DNA of 64,000 nucleotides from Bacteroidetes bacterium GWF2_38_335. GTDB taxonomy: Bacteria > Bacteroidota > Bacteroidia > Bacteroidales > GWF2-38-335. Below the pieces are notes generated by a model. It worked only from the letters and a program-made list of their open reading frames with translations. It did no database searches and had not been told where the DNA came from. Positions 33,084 through 41,923 of this stretch are shown here, piece by piece. The DNA lies in NCBI GenBank assembly GCA_001769535.1, contig MEOH01000018.1:124001-188000 (forward strand). The letters run 5' to 3'. Each line of letters starts with the position of its first letter. Positions within the stretch are counted from its first letter, which is position 1. Both the position numbers and the translations under genes were made by a program.

Positions 33084-36000
33084 TTATTCTTCCAGTTTTA
33101 ATAAATACTCTTTATACTTTTTGTCATAGAACTTGTAAAGCTTTAGACTCGAAGTGTTTAAAAGTTCATCGAACTTTGAATTCTTACTCTTATACTGAAA
33201 TATTTCCTTAGGGTTACTAAAATTTTCAATTTTTGACTCTTTTGACTCTCTTTTTTTATCAATTTCTCTCTGATATTCACTGTTCTCGGCCTCAAGAAGT
33301 CTTGTAACTATTTGACTTTGACGCTTTAACAAAGTTGGTGTAATATTTTTGTTTGCAAGGTCCCTTTCGTTCTGTTCCACGAGATTTTTTATCTCTTTTA
33401 ATTTTTGTGCAGATTCGGGGCTCAAAGAAGAGTTGTTTATCATGTCACTGAGCATATCCTTAAATACTTCCTGTTCAGCGATCATTTTTGCCAGTTGCTT
33501 ATTGGTTGACTTGGGGTCAAGTTTGCCCTGACCGTCTTTCATTTGCTGTATCATTTGTTCAAGCTGCTCTTTCAGTCCCTGTTGTTGCTGACGCATTCCG
33601 GGTATTGGGCTGCTGCCCGGTTTATTTCCCGGTTTACTACATTGTTTATCTCCCGGTTTATTACAGTTAGAGTTTGCCTGCTCCATCATTTGCTGTAGTA
33701 TTTCGGACAGCAATAATAATAGGTCGTTTGCCGAAGTCATGACATATTGCTGTGATTTTCCTATTTCCATAAGATTTTGATCCGGGAAATTCTCATTGGC
33801 TTTCTCCATGTCGCGCTGTATGTTCTTAAGTTTTTCATTTATGGCGCTTCCAAGCATGGGAGACCGTTTTGCCAGGGCATACAGGGAATCTTTTATAATT
33901 TCAAAATCATCCTGCAGTTTAGCTTGTCTTTTATTGTAATCTTTTATTGCAGGATCGCCTCTTTTTGTTTTATTTACCGTGCCCATAAGGTCTTCCTGAT
34001 TAAAAGAAAACGTAACGAGGTTGTCAATAATCTGGCGCAGATCGTCCATGTTTTCGGAGTTCTGTGAGCAGGAGCCCGAGTTCATGAGGTTTTGCATGCG
34101 CTGGGCCATTTGTTTCAGATTCTGGGCGTTTGTTTTTTGTGATTTGGAGGCTTTATTACCCTTATTTTGTTCCATTGATTCCTTCTGCTCCTGAAAATTC
34201 TGGTTTACATCCTGTTGTTCCTGTTCCATTTTATCAAGCTGCATGGGGCTTTCAAGCTCTTTGTTTTTTTCAAGGGCGTCTTTATAATCCTTCATGACTT
34301 CCTTGAACTTATCGGATTGTTGCTGTTGTTTCTCCTGCAATTCCGATTCCGTTGCCTTTTTATCCTTCACCTCTTCAGAAAGCTTTTCCTGTTCCTCGGC
34401 CAGTTTATTTAATTCTTCGGCTGCTTTTTCAATGGTGCTTTCGATGTCGTATTTTTTCATGAGCTCCATGGTACGGTCGAGCTGTTCAGATAAATCATCC
34501 AAAGAAAGTTTCATATCCTTGGTGATTTCCTCCATCTTGTCTTTATTGAACTCTTCCATCATCTTATTGAACTCTTTTATCAGATCTTTAATTTCATCAT
34601 TAAGGAGTTCATCCATAATTTTTTCGAGTTGCTGCTGCTTTTCCAGGATTTCCTTTTCCTGCTCCGAAAAATTGTTTAGGAAGTCATTTTTCTGTTTATT
34701 TTCGAGGGACATCTGGTTAAGCAGACTTTCAAGTTTCTGCTGTTTTTTTGCGATGTCTTCCATTAATTTGTTTTGTTCCCATTGGGTCAGGTTGTCTTTG
34801 ATCATTCTTTCTTTCAGACTTTTGACATCCTTTTTGATTTCCTCGGTAAGCCGTTTGGACTCCTCCAGTCCGGACTGAACATTTTCGCTGGCTTCCTGTT
34901 CCACTTTCTTCAGTTCTTCGGCCGACGGGAATTTAAACTCCATCATTCCCGATCGTGTTGATTTACTGCCATTAACCTGATCGTTATCCCAAATCTGGAA
35001 ATAATATTCAATAACATTGTTGTCGCCTTTCAGTTTAGAAAAGTCGTAGGCAAAATAAAACTGTTGTGAATTGGTGTTTTTCAGTACCGGAATGGTTTCG
35101 GTGCGCACCGAGTCCTTTTCGCTTGTGCGATAACAGAATTTTAACTTTGAAAAACCATAGTCGTCATTTACAAGTCCCTGAAAATAAACCACAGAGGGAT
35201 TTACCGAGTCACTCAGTGAATTGATAAATATTTCGGGATAGATATCCGGAATCACATTAACAGCATAAGAAATCACATTCTTTTTTCTGAAATACTTATT
35301 GGCCAGGGAAACAGCATAATTGAAAGACCTCATGGCCCTTTTTTTGAGTACAAAATCAAATGTTTCACGTGAAGCATTTTGTTTAAGGGAGTCATCAAAA
35401 ACCAGAAAAAGCTCTTCATTGTCAGATGTTTTAAACATCCATTTAATATTTGTTCCCTGCGGAACAGCAAAGTCACCTGTGTTTTCAAGTTCAAAGTCCT
35501 TTTCACCGGTATATTCGGGAACGTCAGCTATAACCCTGAAATCGATAATGGAAGGAGGGGGGAGGACATCAATGGTATATCCGGCCGACCGGATGCCTTC
35601 GGATTCAAATTTAAATCCCAGGCTGTTGTTAATATTTCTGAATTTATATTTAAAAACCGATTTGGATCCGCGGCTCATAAAAAACTGATTCCCGCCGTAG
35701 GAAATGCTTACTTTATCGGGTACATATTCACCTTCGATACGCACTTGTATTTCAATGTCGGCGCCTTTTTCAACCACCAGTGAATCGTTAAGCAGTTCGA
35801 ATGCAAAAGGAGCTTCTTCAACATAAACGGTGTTGTAACTTAAAATTCTGTTTGTTCCTTCGGTAATGATAGCCGGAGAGAAGATCAGAATAATGGTAAT
35901 AACAACCCCAAGCAAACCGATATGTCTGAGATATCTGAGATTTTTACGGATATTCACGGCATTGGTAAAAGGGATGTTTCTGAACTGCATGGTTCTTTGC

Positions 36001-36401
36001 TGAATGCTGGCCACAATAAGGTCTCTTGAACGATCGCTTATTGTTGCAAGTTCGGCCAATTCGAGGGTATTAAGCAGTTTATCTTTAACTTCGCTGAAAT
36101 GTTCGGCAATAATTGAAGCGGCCTGTTTATGAGAAATGATTTTGCCTATCTGATAAAATTTCAACATTGGGATAACAAGGTACAAGACAAAAACCAATGA
36201 ATAAAGGCCAAGAGTTGTCCAGAAGATCAATGTCCTTACTCCAACCGGAAATCTCCCGTAATATTCCAGGAAGCTGACAAGCAGGAGGGAGGAGATATAA
36301 ATAATTACCGAAAGGAAAACGCCTTTAATGATGCGGTTTTTATAGTATTTTCTAATAAAACCATCAAGTTTTTCAATCAATATGGTAATGTTGTCTTCCA
36401 A
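33084..36401 (-). CDS. DUF4175 family membrane protein with long coiled-coil region
   Basis: A 1105-residue protein. Two membrane segments occur in the first 80 residues (VFLSVIIYISSLLLVSFLEY and TLIFWTTLGLYSLVFVLYLV) and a third around 155-180. A beta-rich extracytoplasmic region follows to about 500. Residues about 500-900 are an extended Glu/Lys/Gln/Met-rich coiled coil, and a short NKPGD/KPGSS low-complexity linker precedes more coiled coil to the C-terminus. This architecture defines DUF4175. Its job is unknown; a structural role in the envelope is likely. It heads a three-gene operon with the anti-sigma-type ATPase and ybeY, with a -7 box upstream. Confidence 0.88.
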   Translation of the reverse strand: MEDNITILIEKLDGFIRKYYKNRIIKGVFLSVIIYISSLLLVSFLEYYGRFPVGVRTLIFWTTLGLYSLVFVLYLVIPMLKFYQIGKIISHKQAASIIAEHFSEVKDKLLNTLELAELATISDRSRDLIVASIQQRTMQFRNIPFTNAVNIRKNLRYLRHIGLLGVVITIILIFSPAIITEGTNRILSYNTVYVEEAPFAFELLNDSLVVEKGADIEIQVRIEGEYVPDKVSISYGGNQFFMSRGSKSVFKYKFRNINNSLGFKFESEGIRSAGYTIDVLPPPSIIDFRVIADVPEYTGEKDFELENTGDFAVPQGTNIKWMFKTSDNEELFLVFDDSLKQNASRETFDFVLKKRAMRSFNYAVSLANKYFRKKNVISYAVNVIPDIYPEIFINSLSDSVNPSVVYFQGLVNDDYGFSKLKFCYRTSEKDSVRTETIPVLKNTNSQQFYFAYDFSKLKGDNNVIEYYFQIWDNDQVNGSKSTRSGMMEFKFPSAEELKKVEQEASENVQSGLEESKRLTEEIKKDVKSLKERMIKDNLTQWEQNKLMEDIAKKQQKLESLLNQMSLENKQKNDFLNNFSEQEKEILEKQQQLEKIMDELLNDEIKDLIKEFNKMMEEFNKDKMEEITKDMKLSLDDLSEQLDRTMELMKKYDIESTIEKAAEELNKLAEEQEKLSEEVKDKKATESELQEKQQQQSDKFKEVMKDYKDALEKNKELESPMQLDKMEQEQQDVNQNFQEQKESMEQNKGNKASKSQKTNAQNLKQMAQRMQNLMNSGSCSQNSENMDDLRQIIDNLVTFSFNQEDLMGTVNKTKRGDPAIKDYNKRQAKLQDDFEIIKDSLYALAKRSPMLGSAINEKLKNIQRDMEKANENFPDQNLMEIGKSQQYVMTSANDLLLLLSEILQQMMEQANSNCNKPGDKQCSKPGNKPGSSPIPGMRQQQQGLKEQLEQMIQQMKDGQGKLDPKSTNKQLAKMIAEQEVFKDMLSDMINNSSLSPESAQKLKEIKNLVEQNERDLANKNITPTLLKRQSQIVTRLLEAENSEYQREIDKKRESKESKIENFSNPKEIFQYKSKNSKFDELLNTSSLKLYKFYDKKYKEYLLKLEE

Positions 36402-36435
36402 TTTGCTTTATAAACAAGTAATACAAATAATAACG

Positions 36436-36443
36436 CAAAGATA
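36436..36443 (-). promoter_or_regulatory. -7 box TATCTTTG of the DUF4175 operon
   Basis: An exact TAnnTTTG match on the minus strand, 34 nt before the ATG at 36401. Confidence 0.5.
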
Positions 36444-36519
36444 AACCGCTAATTACTGTTTCGGTATAAAAATGATACAAAAATTTGTTAAATGCATAAA
36501 ATGACTAGGGGAAAATCCC

Positions 36520-36760
36520 ATTGTCTTCAGGCTTAAGTCTGTAATTATCAGCATTACTGTTATTTATTAATATTTTGTCCTAAAGCCGGACGGGCTCTTA
36601 CTTTTCCCTTGATGGAAAAGTAAACAAAAGATCAAGAACAAACGATGCTTCCCCCCGCTCTGTCAAATCTTTGAAAATAATAGCAAAGTAGGATAAACCC
36701 CTTTGCTTTATTTTCTAAAGATTTGCCATTCACCCCACCGCATGGCCCGCCGTTTGTTCA
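36520..36760. repeat. Non-coding repeat with hairpin and foldback
   Basis: From left to right: a segment similar to the right end of the MITE-like element at 62 kb, including AAGCCGGACGGGCT (36583-36596); a perfect hairpin with 10-bp arms TTACTTTTCC and GGAAAAGTAA (36598-36623); and a large foldback. The foldback has outer arms GAACAAACG (36636-36644) and CGTTTGTTC (36751-36759). Its inner arms of about 25 bp are at 36664-36688 and 36701-36725. Open frames over this stretch run through the repeat and are not credible genes. It occupies most of the gap between DUF4175 and the lipoprotein. Confidence 0.75.
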
Positions 36761-36900
36761 GGCCAGCGCACAGTTTTATCAATAGTATTAGCATTTTCGT
36801 ACAAAATTTGAAAATAAAAAAACAGCACAAAATCTTGTAAATGTGTCTGTTGCGAATATTAACCTGATAGTTACGGGGGAAAAACCCTGCGGGAGGTACA

Positions 36901-37356
36901 TCAGAAATTAAGAATGAACCATTTTTTTTCTCTTTTGATGAGTGTGATAATGGATTCCTTGTCACCGTTAATTCCATAGCGAATGGGCACCCGGGCGGTG
37001 TCACCCTTGATCATGACATTATCAAGAATCATTCCCTCGGAAAATTCATGAACAAAAATATCAATTTCATCATCGCTGAGTTCACAGATTTTTCTGGAAG
37101 CATCATTGTTTTCGCCAAACGGGTCGCAAAGATTATTGAGAATTTCCAGATTATAGGTCCGGGCAGCTTCAAAAACAGATTCCACGACCTTAACAGGATG
37201 GTTAAAGTTCACGTGTTTAGTTGCGGGTTCATCTGAAAAATCAGATATTTTAGAATCAAAACTGGTGGCATTGTCAATTGTACTTTCGCTGTCACATGAA
37301 AGGAATATAAATACCAATACAGCAGCACAATACGGGTATAAATTTAACTTTTTCAT
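36901..37356 (-). CDS. Lipoprotein with DUF4878/NTF2-like fold
   Basis: The ATG at 37356 gives a standard lipoprotein signal (MKKLNLYPYCAAVLVFIFLSC) with the lipobox FLSC; a start at 37380 would add residues before it. The mature 130 residues contain PVKVVESVFEAARTYNLEIL, then ICELSDDEIDIFVHEFSEG, and end ESIITLIKREKKWFILNF. This is the small alpha+beta layout with a terminal KWFI strand seen in DUF4878 and related NTF2-like lipoproteins. Function is unknown. It has a 300-bp repeat-rich gap downstream and lies between DUF4175 and ruvB without close coupling. Confidence 0.7.
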   Translation of the reverse strand: MKKLNLYPYCAAVLVFIFLSCDSESTIDNATSFDSKISDFSDEPATKHVNFNHPVKVVESVFEAARTYNLEILNNLCDPFGENNDASRKICELSDDEIDIFVHEFSEGMILDNVMIKGDTARVPIRYGINGDKESIITLIKREKKWFILNF

Positions 37357-37513
37357 ATATATTCTGGTCCAAAAAAACAATAAAACATATTTCTCTAATC
37401 GTCCCCAGGGGCGGAGTATTAATCTTTTTTTTACCCCGACAATTTTTTTGTCGAGGGTTGTTCAACTAAAATTTTTGATGCGTTTTCAACTTTCAAAAAT
37501 TTAGTTTCACGAA

Positions 37514-38569
37514 TCAAAACAATAATTTTTCCTGTCCCGGGTTTATTTTGCCAAGATGTTCATAAGCAATCTGAGTAGCTTCGCGACCCCTGGGCGTTCT
37601 TTTAATATAACCTTCCTTAATCAGAAACGGTTCATAAACCTCTTCAATGGTTCCGGCATCTTCGCCCACCGCGGTGGCAATAGTGCTCAATCCCACCGGT
37701 CCGCCCTTAAACTTTTCCACAATAGTTTTCAGGATGCGGTTGTCCATTTCATCCAGTCCGTGTTTGTCGATATCAAGGGCAATCAAGGAGTACCGGGCAA
37801 TTTCAATATCAATTCGTCCATCACCTTTAACCTGGGCAAAATCTCTTACCCTTCGGAGCAATGCATTGGCAATCCTTGGTGTACCGCGACTTCGTCCTGC
37901 AATTTCCTTAGCAGCTTCAGGTTTGATAAGAACTTTCAAAATATCAGCCGAACGTTCAACAATACGGGTTAAAATTTTAGCATCATAATACTCAAGATGG
38001 GCACTGATACCGAATCTGGCGCGCAGCGGACTGGTTAGTAAGCCGGACCTTGTAGTGGCACCGATAAGCGTAAAAGGATTCAGTGTAATCTGCACCGATC
38101 GTGCGCTGGGTCCTTTATCGAGCATGATGTCGATTTTATAATCTTCCATGGCTGAATAAAGGTATTCTTCGACAACCGGACTAAGCCGATGTATTTCATC
38201 AATAAAAAGCACATCGTTTTCTTCGAGATTTGTCAACAATCCTGCCAAATCACCCGGCTTATCCAAAACCGGTCCTGAGGTAACTTTTATTTCCACCCCC
38301 AGTTCATTGGCAATAATATTGGCTAGTGTGGTTTTTCCCAATCCCGGAGGTCCGTGCAGCAACACATGGTCAAGAGATTCTTTTCTCATTTTTGCAGCCG
38401 TCACAAAAACCTTCAGGTTGTCAATGATTTTTTCCTGACCGCTGAAGTCATTGAAATTCAATGGCCTTAGCTGTGATTCAAATTCTTTTTCCTCTTGAGA
38501 AAAATCTTCTTCCCTTATGTTGATAATGTCGTCCATCAGTTTTTCAAAATTATTAAAATTCTCGTTCAA
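37514..38569 (-). CDS. ruvB: Holliday junction branch migration helicase RuvB
   Basis: A complete 351-residue RuvB. It has Walker A GPPGLGKT at residues 73-80, Walker [11 protein letters not shown], the sensor segment [20 protein letters not shown], and a C-terminal winged-helix domain ([24 protein letters not shown]). RuvB hexamers drive branch migration at Holliday junctions with RuvA and RuvC, neither of which lies nearby. The N-terminal extension of about 30 acidic residues is slightly longer than in Gram-positive homologues. A small Cys-free hairpin (37434-37457) lies downstream but lacks a T-run on this strand. Confidence 0.97.
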   Translation of the reverse strand: MNENFNNFEKLMDDIINIREEDFSQEEKEFESQLRPLNFNDFSGQEKIIDNLKVFVTAAKMRKESLDHVLLHGPPGLGKTTLANIIANELGVEIKVTSGPVLDKPGDLAGLLTNLEENDVLFIDEIHRLSPVVEEYLYSAMEDYKIDIMLDKGPSARSVQITLNPFTLIGATTRSGLLTSPLRARFGISAHLEYYDAKILTRIVERSADILKVLIKPEAAKEIAGRSRGTPRIANALLRRVRDFAQVKGDGRIDIEIARYSLIALDIDKHGLDEMDNRILKTIVEKFKGGPVGLSTIATAVGEDAGTIEEVYEPFLIKEGYIKRTPRGREATQIAYEHLGKINPGQEKLLF

Positions 38570-38694
38570 TAAAAATTAATTTTTAAACCATGGTCAATAA
38601 CCGATGGCTGTATATGTTTATCAACTTTTTGGGTATTTAATAAATTATCTTGTTATTAATTTTGAGTAAGGGAAAAAGCATTTATTCACGATTA

Positions 38695-39321
38695 TTATTT
38701 ACTTGAGGTTTTTACAATATCATTATAAATCTCGCTGAAATTTATTTTTACATACAAATGATAGACAGGCGAATTGAATTTTTGTTTTAATTCTGTACTA
38801 CTGGTGGCAACCAGGCGATATCCAGCACCAAAACCCAGGGCAAGGTATTTGATTATCAGATAATGGCCAGTCAGATTTGTTTCATAAACCATTACCGGAG
38901 TTTTATGTAGTTTTTCCTCAAAATTTGTTTCATCTGTTTTATAAAAGGAGGTCCCGACACCCACCTGAATTGGCAAGCTGAATTCCCATCTTCCCTTTCG
39001 GTAATAGTTATACTCGGCAAAAAAGCTTAGATAGTTGAGTTTGAGCAGGTATTTTACCAGAACATCATTTGGATAAAAGTATTTTTTAATTTCAGTATCC
39101 AGGTAATTATAACCGGCCCCTACCTGAAAAACACCATTGTATTTAAGACCAATCTTTATTCCTGAAATTCGTGCATTTTGACTGGATATAAACGAATTGC
39201 GGTTATCAAACTTGAGTACAATTTTAGGTTTTTGCTTAAGGGAGAAAGCAATGGTATCAAAAACCTGTGCTTTGGAGAATAGAGAAAACAATACAAAAAG
39301 TAAAAGAAAGCTTTTTTTCAC
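38695..39321 (-). CDS. Secreted beta-rich protein paired with a YwqK repeat protein
   Basis: A 208-residue protein beginning with a signal peptide (MKKSFLLLFVLFSLFSKA). The mature part has alternating aromatic and Gly residues and ends KINFSEIYNDIVKTSSK. It resembles a small outer-membrane barrel (GLKYNGVFQVGAGYNYL, LPIQVGVGTSFYKT, LALGFGAGYRLV). The start codon is GTG and overlaps the TGA of the upstream YwqK gene (GTGA), so translation is coupled. I do not recognise a family; the pairing suggests the two work together at the envelope. Confidence 0.65.
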   Translation of the reverse strand: MKKSFLLLFVLFSLFSKAQVFDTIAFSLKQKPKIVLKFDNRNSFISSQNARISGIKIGLKYNGVFQVGAGYNYLDTEIKKYFYPNDVLVKYLLKLNYLSFFAEYNYYRKGRWEFSLPIQVGVGTSFYKTDETNFEEKLHKTPVMVYETNLTGHYLIIKYLALGFGAGYRLVATSSTELKQKFNSPVYHLYVKINFSEIYNDIVKTSSK

Positions 39322-40883
39322 TGATTCTGTGATTTAGATTCCTTCGGACTGCGGATTTTATAGCCATCAATTTTTATTTCCTCGCCATCTAAATAGGTTA
39401 TGGTAATAAACACACTTCCATCGGGTAAGTAATATTTCCAGCTGCCTTCTTTTTTACTCATAAGAAAGCGGCCTTCGGATTTTACTGTACCGTCGGGCCA
39501 ATAATATTTGTGTTTACCATTTTCATTTCCAAGGATGTATTTACCCTCGAAATATAATTTGTCTTCTTTGTAATAAAATTTCCATTCCCCATCCTCCAGA
39601 TCTTCTTTAAATTCGCCTTTCTGAATAATATCATTTACTGCATAAAGCCAATCGCCGGTTCGCATTCCATCCTGGTACATACCCTGTAAAATGATTTTTC
39701 CTTCACGGTCATATTCAGTCATCATCCCCTGTTCAACGCCATTTTCATAAATTTCTTCCCTGATGGGTGAACCTGTTTTGGTGACCCATTTCCATTCGCC
39801 CTCTTCTTTTCCGTTTTTATAGCTGCCTGTTTGTTCAATTTCGCCCGTTTCGTAATAGAATTTCCAGAGATTAACTTTTTTATTGTTGCTATAAGCACCT
39901 TCTTCTTTCAGGCTTCCCGACTCATAATAAAATTTCCATTTGCCCTGTTTTTTCCCTGATTTATCCACAATACCCTCGGCAATAACCAATCCGTTTGCAT
40001 CATAGGTTTTAGAAGCAATTACTTCCTCGTTTTCATCGTATTCGCGGTGCACGCCAACCGGAACGTTTTTCAAATAATTACCCTGGTATTTTATTTTGCC
40101 GTTTTCATGAAATTTTTTCACCAGATCAAGATGTTCATCATCTTCGGTGATTTCTTCGGTAATTTTCCCCATGTTGTATCTGATTACCGAAGTCAGATTA
40201 CCGTCTTTTGAATATTCACGGTACGTACCGTGCAGGGTATCATTTTTATATTTTGCTTCAATTTTTAGTTTATCACCTGGATAAAATTCTTTCCACACGC
40301 CCTGTTTCCATCCCTGTTTTGAGCGCCGGTTAATTTGTTCCCTTTCAATAAGAAAATCATTTTTGTATCGGATCAGGGTAATCAGGGTACTGTCGCGGCC
40401 AAATTCCTTTGCAATATCATCTTTTCGGCCATTTAAAAACGGAATGATAAACTGAAGTTCGCCGGAGGGATAATAATAAAATGAATTTCCCATCATCACA
40501 TCGTTCACATATAATTCTTTTGAGACAAGAAAATTATTTTCAACACCATTATTATCTTCAATCAACTCATATTTATACAGATATCCGTTTTTATGATCTT
40601 CGCGGTAAGAAATTTTTTGCGTGATATTGCCCTTTTCATCGTAAAAATTCCAGATGCTGTCAAGTTTAAAATCCAGTCTGTTTCCTTCCGATTTAAGCAT
40701 ACCGCTTTCGTAGTAGGTTTTCCAGAATTTATCAGGTTTTCCATCGCGCAAAAACCCCTCACTGGATTTTTTTCCGTTTTCGTAATAAAAAACGTTGTAT
40801 CCATTGTTATTCAGACTGTCATTTCTTTGAGAAAAAGAAGCAACAGAAACGAGTATTAATAATATACAAATAAAATTTTTCAT
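39318..40883 (-). CDS. Secreted YwqK/MORN-variant repeat protein
   Basis: A 521-residue protein with a signal peptide (MKNFICILLILVSVASFSQ). It then consists of about 20 tandem copies of a roughly 22-residue unit built on YYENGKxxxEG..xG.xxGxWxxY. This is the YwqK/MORN-variant repeat, for example GKWKFYYESGSLKEEGAYSNNKK and GEWKWVTKTGSP. Despite the common label "YwqK antitoxin", secreted Bacteroidota versions have no demonstrated antitoxin role. The repeats form a beta-meander surface likely used for binding. The stop codon overlaps the GTG start of a small barrel-like protein. Confidence 0.88.
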   Translation of the reverse strand: MKNFICILLILVSVASFSQRNDSLNNNGYNVFYYENGKKSSEGFLRDGKPDKFWKTYYESGMLKSEGNRLDFKLDSIWNFYDEKGNITQKISYREDHKNGYLYKYELIEDNNGVENNFLVSKELYVNDVMMGNSFYYYPSGELQFIIPFLNGRKDDIAKEFGRDSTLITLIRYKNDFLIEREQINRRSKQGWKQGVWKEFYPGDKLKIEAKYKNDTLHGTYREYSKDGNLTSVIRYNMGKITEEITEDDEHLDLVKKFHENGKIKYQGNYLKNVPVGVHREYDENEEVIASKTYDANGLVIAEGIVDKSGKKQGKWKFYYESGSLKEEGAYSNNKKVNLWKFYYETGEIEQTGSYKNGKEEGEWKWVTKTGSPIREEIYENGVEQGMMTEYDREGKIILQGMYQDGMRTGDWLYAVNDIIQKGEFKEDLEDGEWKFYYKEDKLYFEGKYILGNENGKHKYYWPDGTVKSEGRFLMSKKEGSWKYYLPDGSVFITITYLDGEEIKIDGYKIRSPKESKSQNQ

Positions 40884-41055
40884 TTATAAAGCTGATAATC
40901 CTTTCAGAATCTGTAAAAATAGTAATTAAAAATCAATATGAAAAATGTTTTGGATAAACGGAAAAATAATAATAAAATTATTCTATACAATTCTGATTAC
41001 TTCAATGACATTGATTTTTTTTAGAAAGTAGCATTCAGCAGAATTTTTCAAAACA

Positions 41056-41556
41056 CTAAAATACTTTTTCAATTGTTTTCATTGGTAAAAACATTTTTTT
41101 GCTGTCGGGAAGCAAAATAAAACCATATTTTTTATAGAACAATACAGCATTATTATCAATAGGATCAACAATAACCGCCATTGAACCCAGAGATTTTTTT
41201 GAAACATTCAATGATTCTCTCAATGCATGCATAAGCATATACTCTCCTTTTCCAGTTCTTGCATATTTTTGATCAACAGCTAAACGACCGAGCAAGGTAA
41301 CCGGAATATTTTTGTATGATTTAGGCAGCCTTTTTTTAAATTTATCGGGTATTTCAAAGCCTGGTAAACTAAAATTTGACAGGGTTGAGAAAGCAATAAT
41401 TTTATTACTTTTATCAGCCATTACGAAACAAACAGTCAGATTTTTTTTTATATCCTGGCTTACCTGAAATTTTATATAATCATCCAAAGCCTTTATTCCA
41501 CAGGAGAATTTATTCCGTATGTGCTTATTCTGAAGAACTGAAATTACAAAATCCAT
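41056..41556 (-). CDS. GNAT acetyltransferase toxin (TacT-like)
   Basis: The 166-residue protein has an N-terminal FSCGIKALDDYIKFQ, the CGxxxLDxYL-like start of TacT toxins. A central acetyl-CoA-binding segment follows, TLLGRLAVDQKYARTGKGEYMLMHAL, then IVDPIDNNAVLFYKKYGF near the end. TacT-type toxins acetylate the amino acid on charged tRNA and stop translation. Its gene is 1 nt after the antitoxin gene, in the usual antitoxin-toxin order. The motif is intact, so the enzyme is probably active. Aminoacyl-tRNA specificity cannot be told from sequence. Confidence 0.9.
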   Translation of the reverse strand: MDFVISVLQNKHIRNKFSCGIKALDDYIKFQVSQDIKKNLTVCFVMADKSNKIIAFSTLSNFSLPGFEIPDKFKKRLPKSYKNIPVTLLGRLAVDQKYARTGKGEYMLMHALRESLNVSKKSLGSMAVIVDPIDNNAVLFYKKYGFILLPDSKKMFLPMKTIEKVF

Positions 41557-41557
41557 T

Positions 41558-41842
41558 TTAATCTTTCAGGTTTTTCAAGTATTTTGACGCTGCTTTTTTA
41601 AGTTTAACTTCTGGTTCATTAACTTTAAGTATTGCATCAAAAAATATTTCCTTGTCTTTTTCGGAAGTCAAAAATCTCTCATGTTCTTCTATAACCTCTT
41701 TGGCGTGTTTTTTTAGGGCAAACATTACAAAAGCAGATAATGTTTTATGACCGCTGATTTCAGAAGCTTTTTCAAAAAACAACCTTTCTTTTTCAGACAG
41801 TCTTAATTCAAATCTGGAAAGTTTTAATTCTGCATATTTCAT
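41558..41842 (-). CDS. DUF1778 ribbon-helix-helix antitoxin (TacA-like)
   Basis: A 94-residue protein. The first half, LKLSRFELRLSEKERLFFEKASEISGHKTLSAFVMFAL, is the ribbon-helix-helix DNA-binding domain of the DUF1778 family. The C-terminal helix (EHERFLTSEKDKEIFFDAIL) normally wraps around and neutralises the GNAT toxin. It precedes the TacT-like gene by 1 nt, so both are translated together. A perfect inverted repeat between the promoter and the ATG is the likely binding site for autoregulation. Confidence 0.9.
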   Translation of the reverse strand: MKYAELKLSRFELRLSEKERLFFEKASEISGHKTLSAFVMFALKKHAKEVIEEHERFLTSEKDKEIFFDAILKVNEPEVKLKKAASKYLKNLKD

Positions 41843-41863
41843 AAAATAACTGTTTTATACAAA

Positions 41864-41890
41864 TGTACGTAAAAATTACGTACAAAGATA
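41864..41890 (-). promoter_or_regulatory. Operator and -7 box of the tacA-tacT operon
   Basis: The arms TGTACGTAA and TTACGTACA around AAA form a perfect inverted repeat at 41864-41884. A -7 box TATCTTTG (minus strand, 41883-41890) overlaps its far end. The DUF1778 antitoxin starts 22 nt downstream. This fits a repressor that blocks its own promoter. Confidence 0.8.
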
Positions 41891-41923
41891 TAACTATTTT
41901 AATAAAATACTTTTCACCTTTTT

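Noticed and set aside
34294-34878. Long serine-rich frame antisense to DUF4175
   Set aside because: It mirrors the Glu/Lys/Gln-rich coiled coil of the real gene; the sense frame has family-level features.
36708-37004. 98-codon frame antisense to the lipoprotein region
   Set aside because: It overlaps the end of a convincing lipoprotein gene in another frame and runs into the foldback repeat.
37434-37457. Hairpin downstream of ruvB as a terminator
   Set aside because: On the ruvB strand the stem is followed by an A-run, not a T-run, so termination is not well supported.
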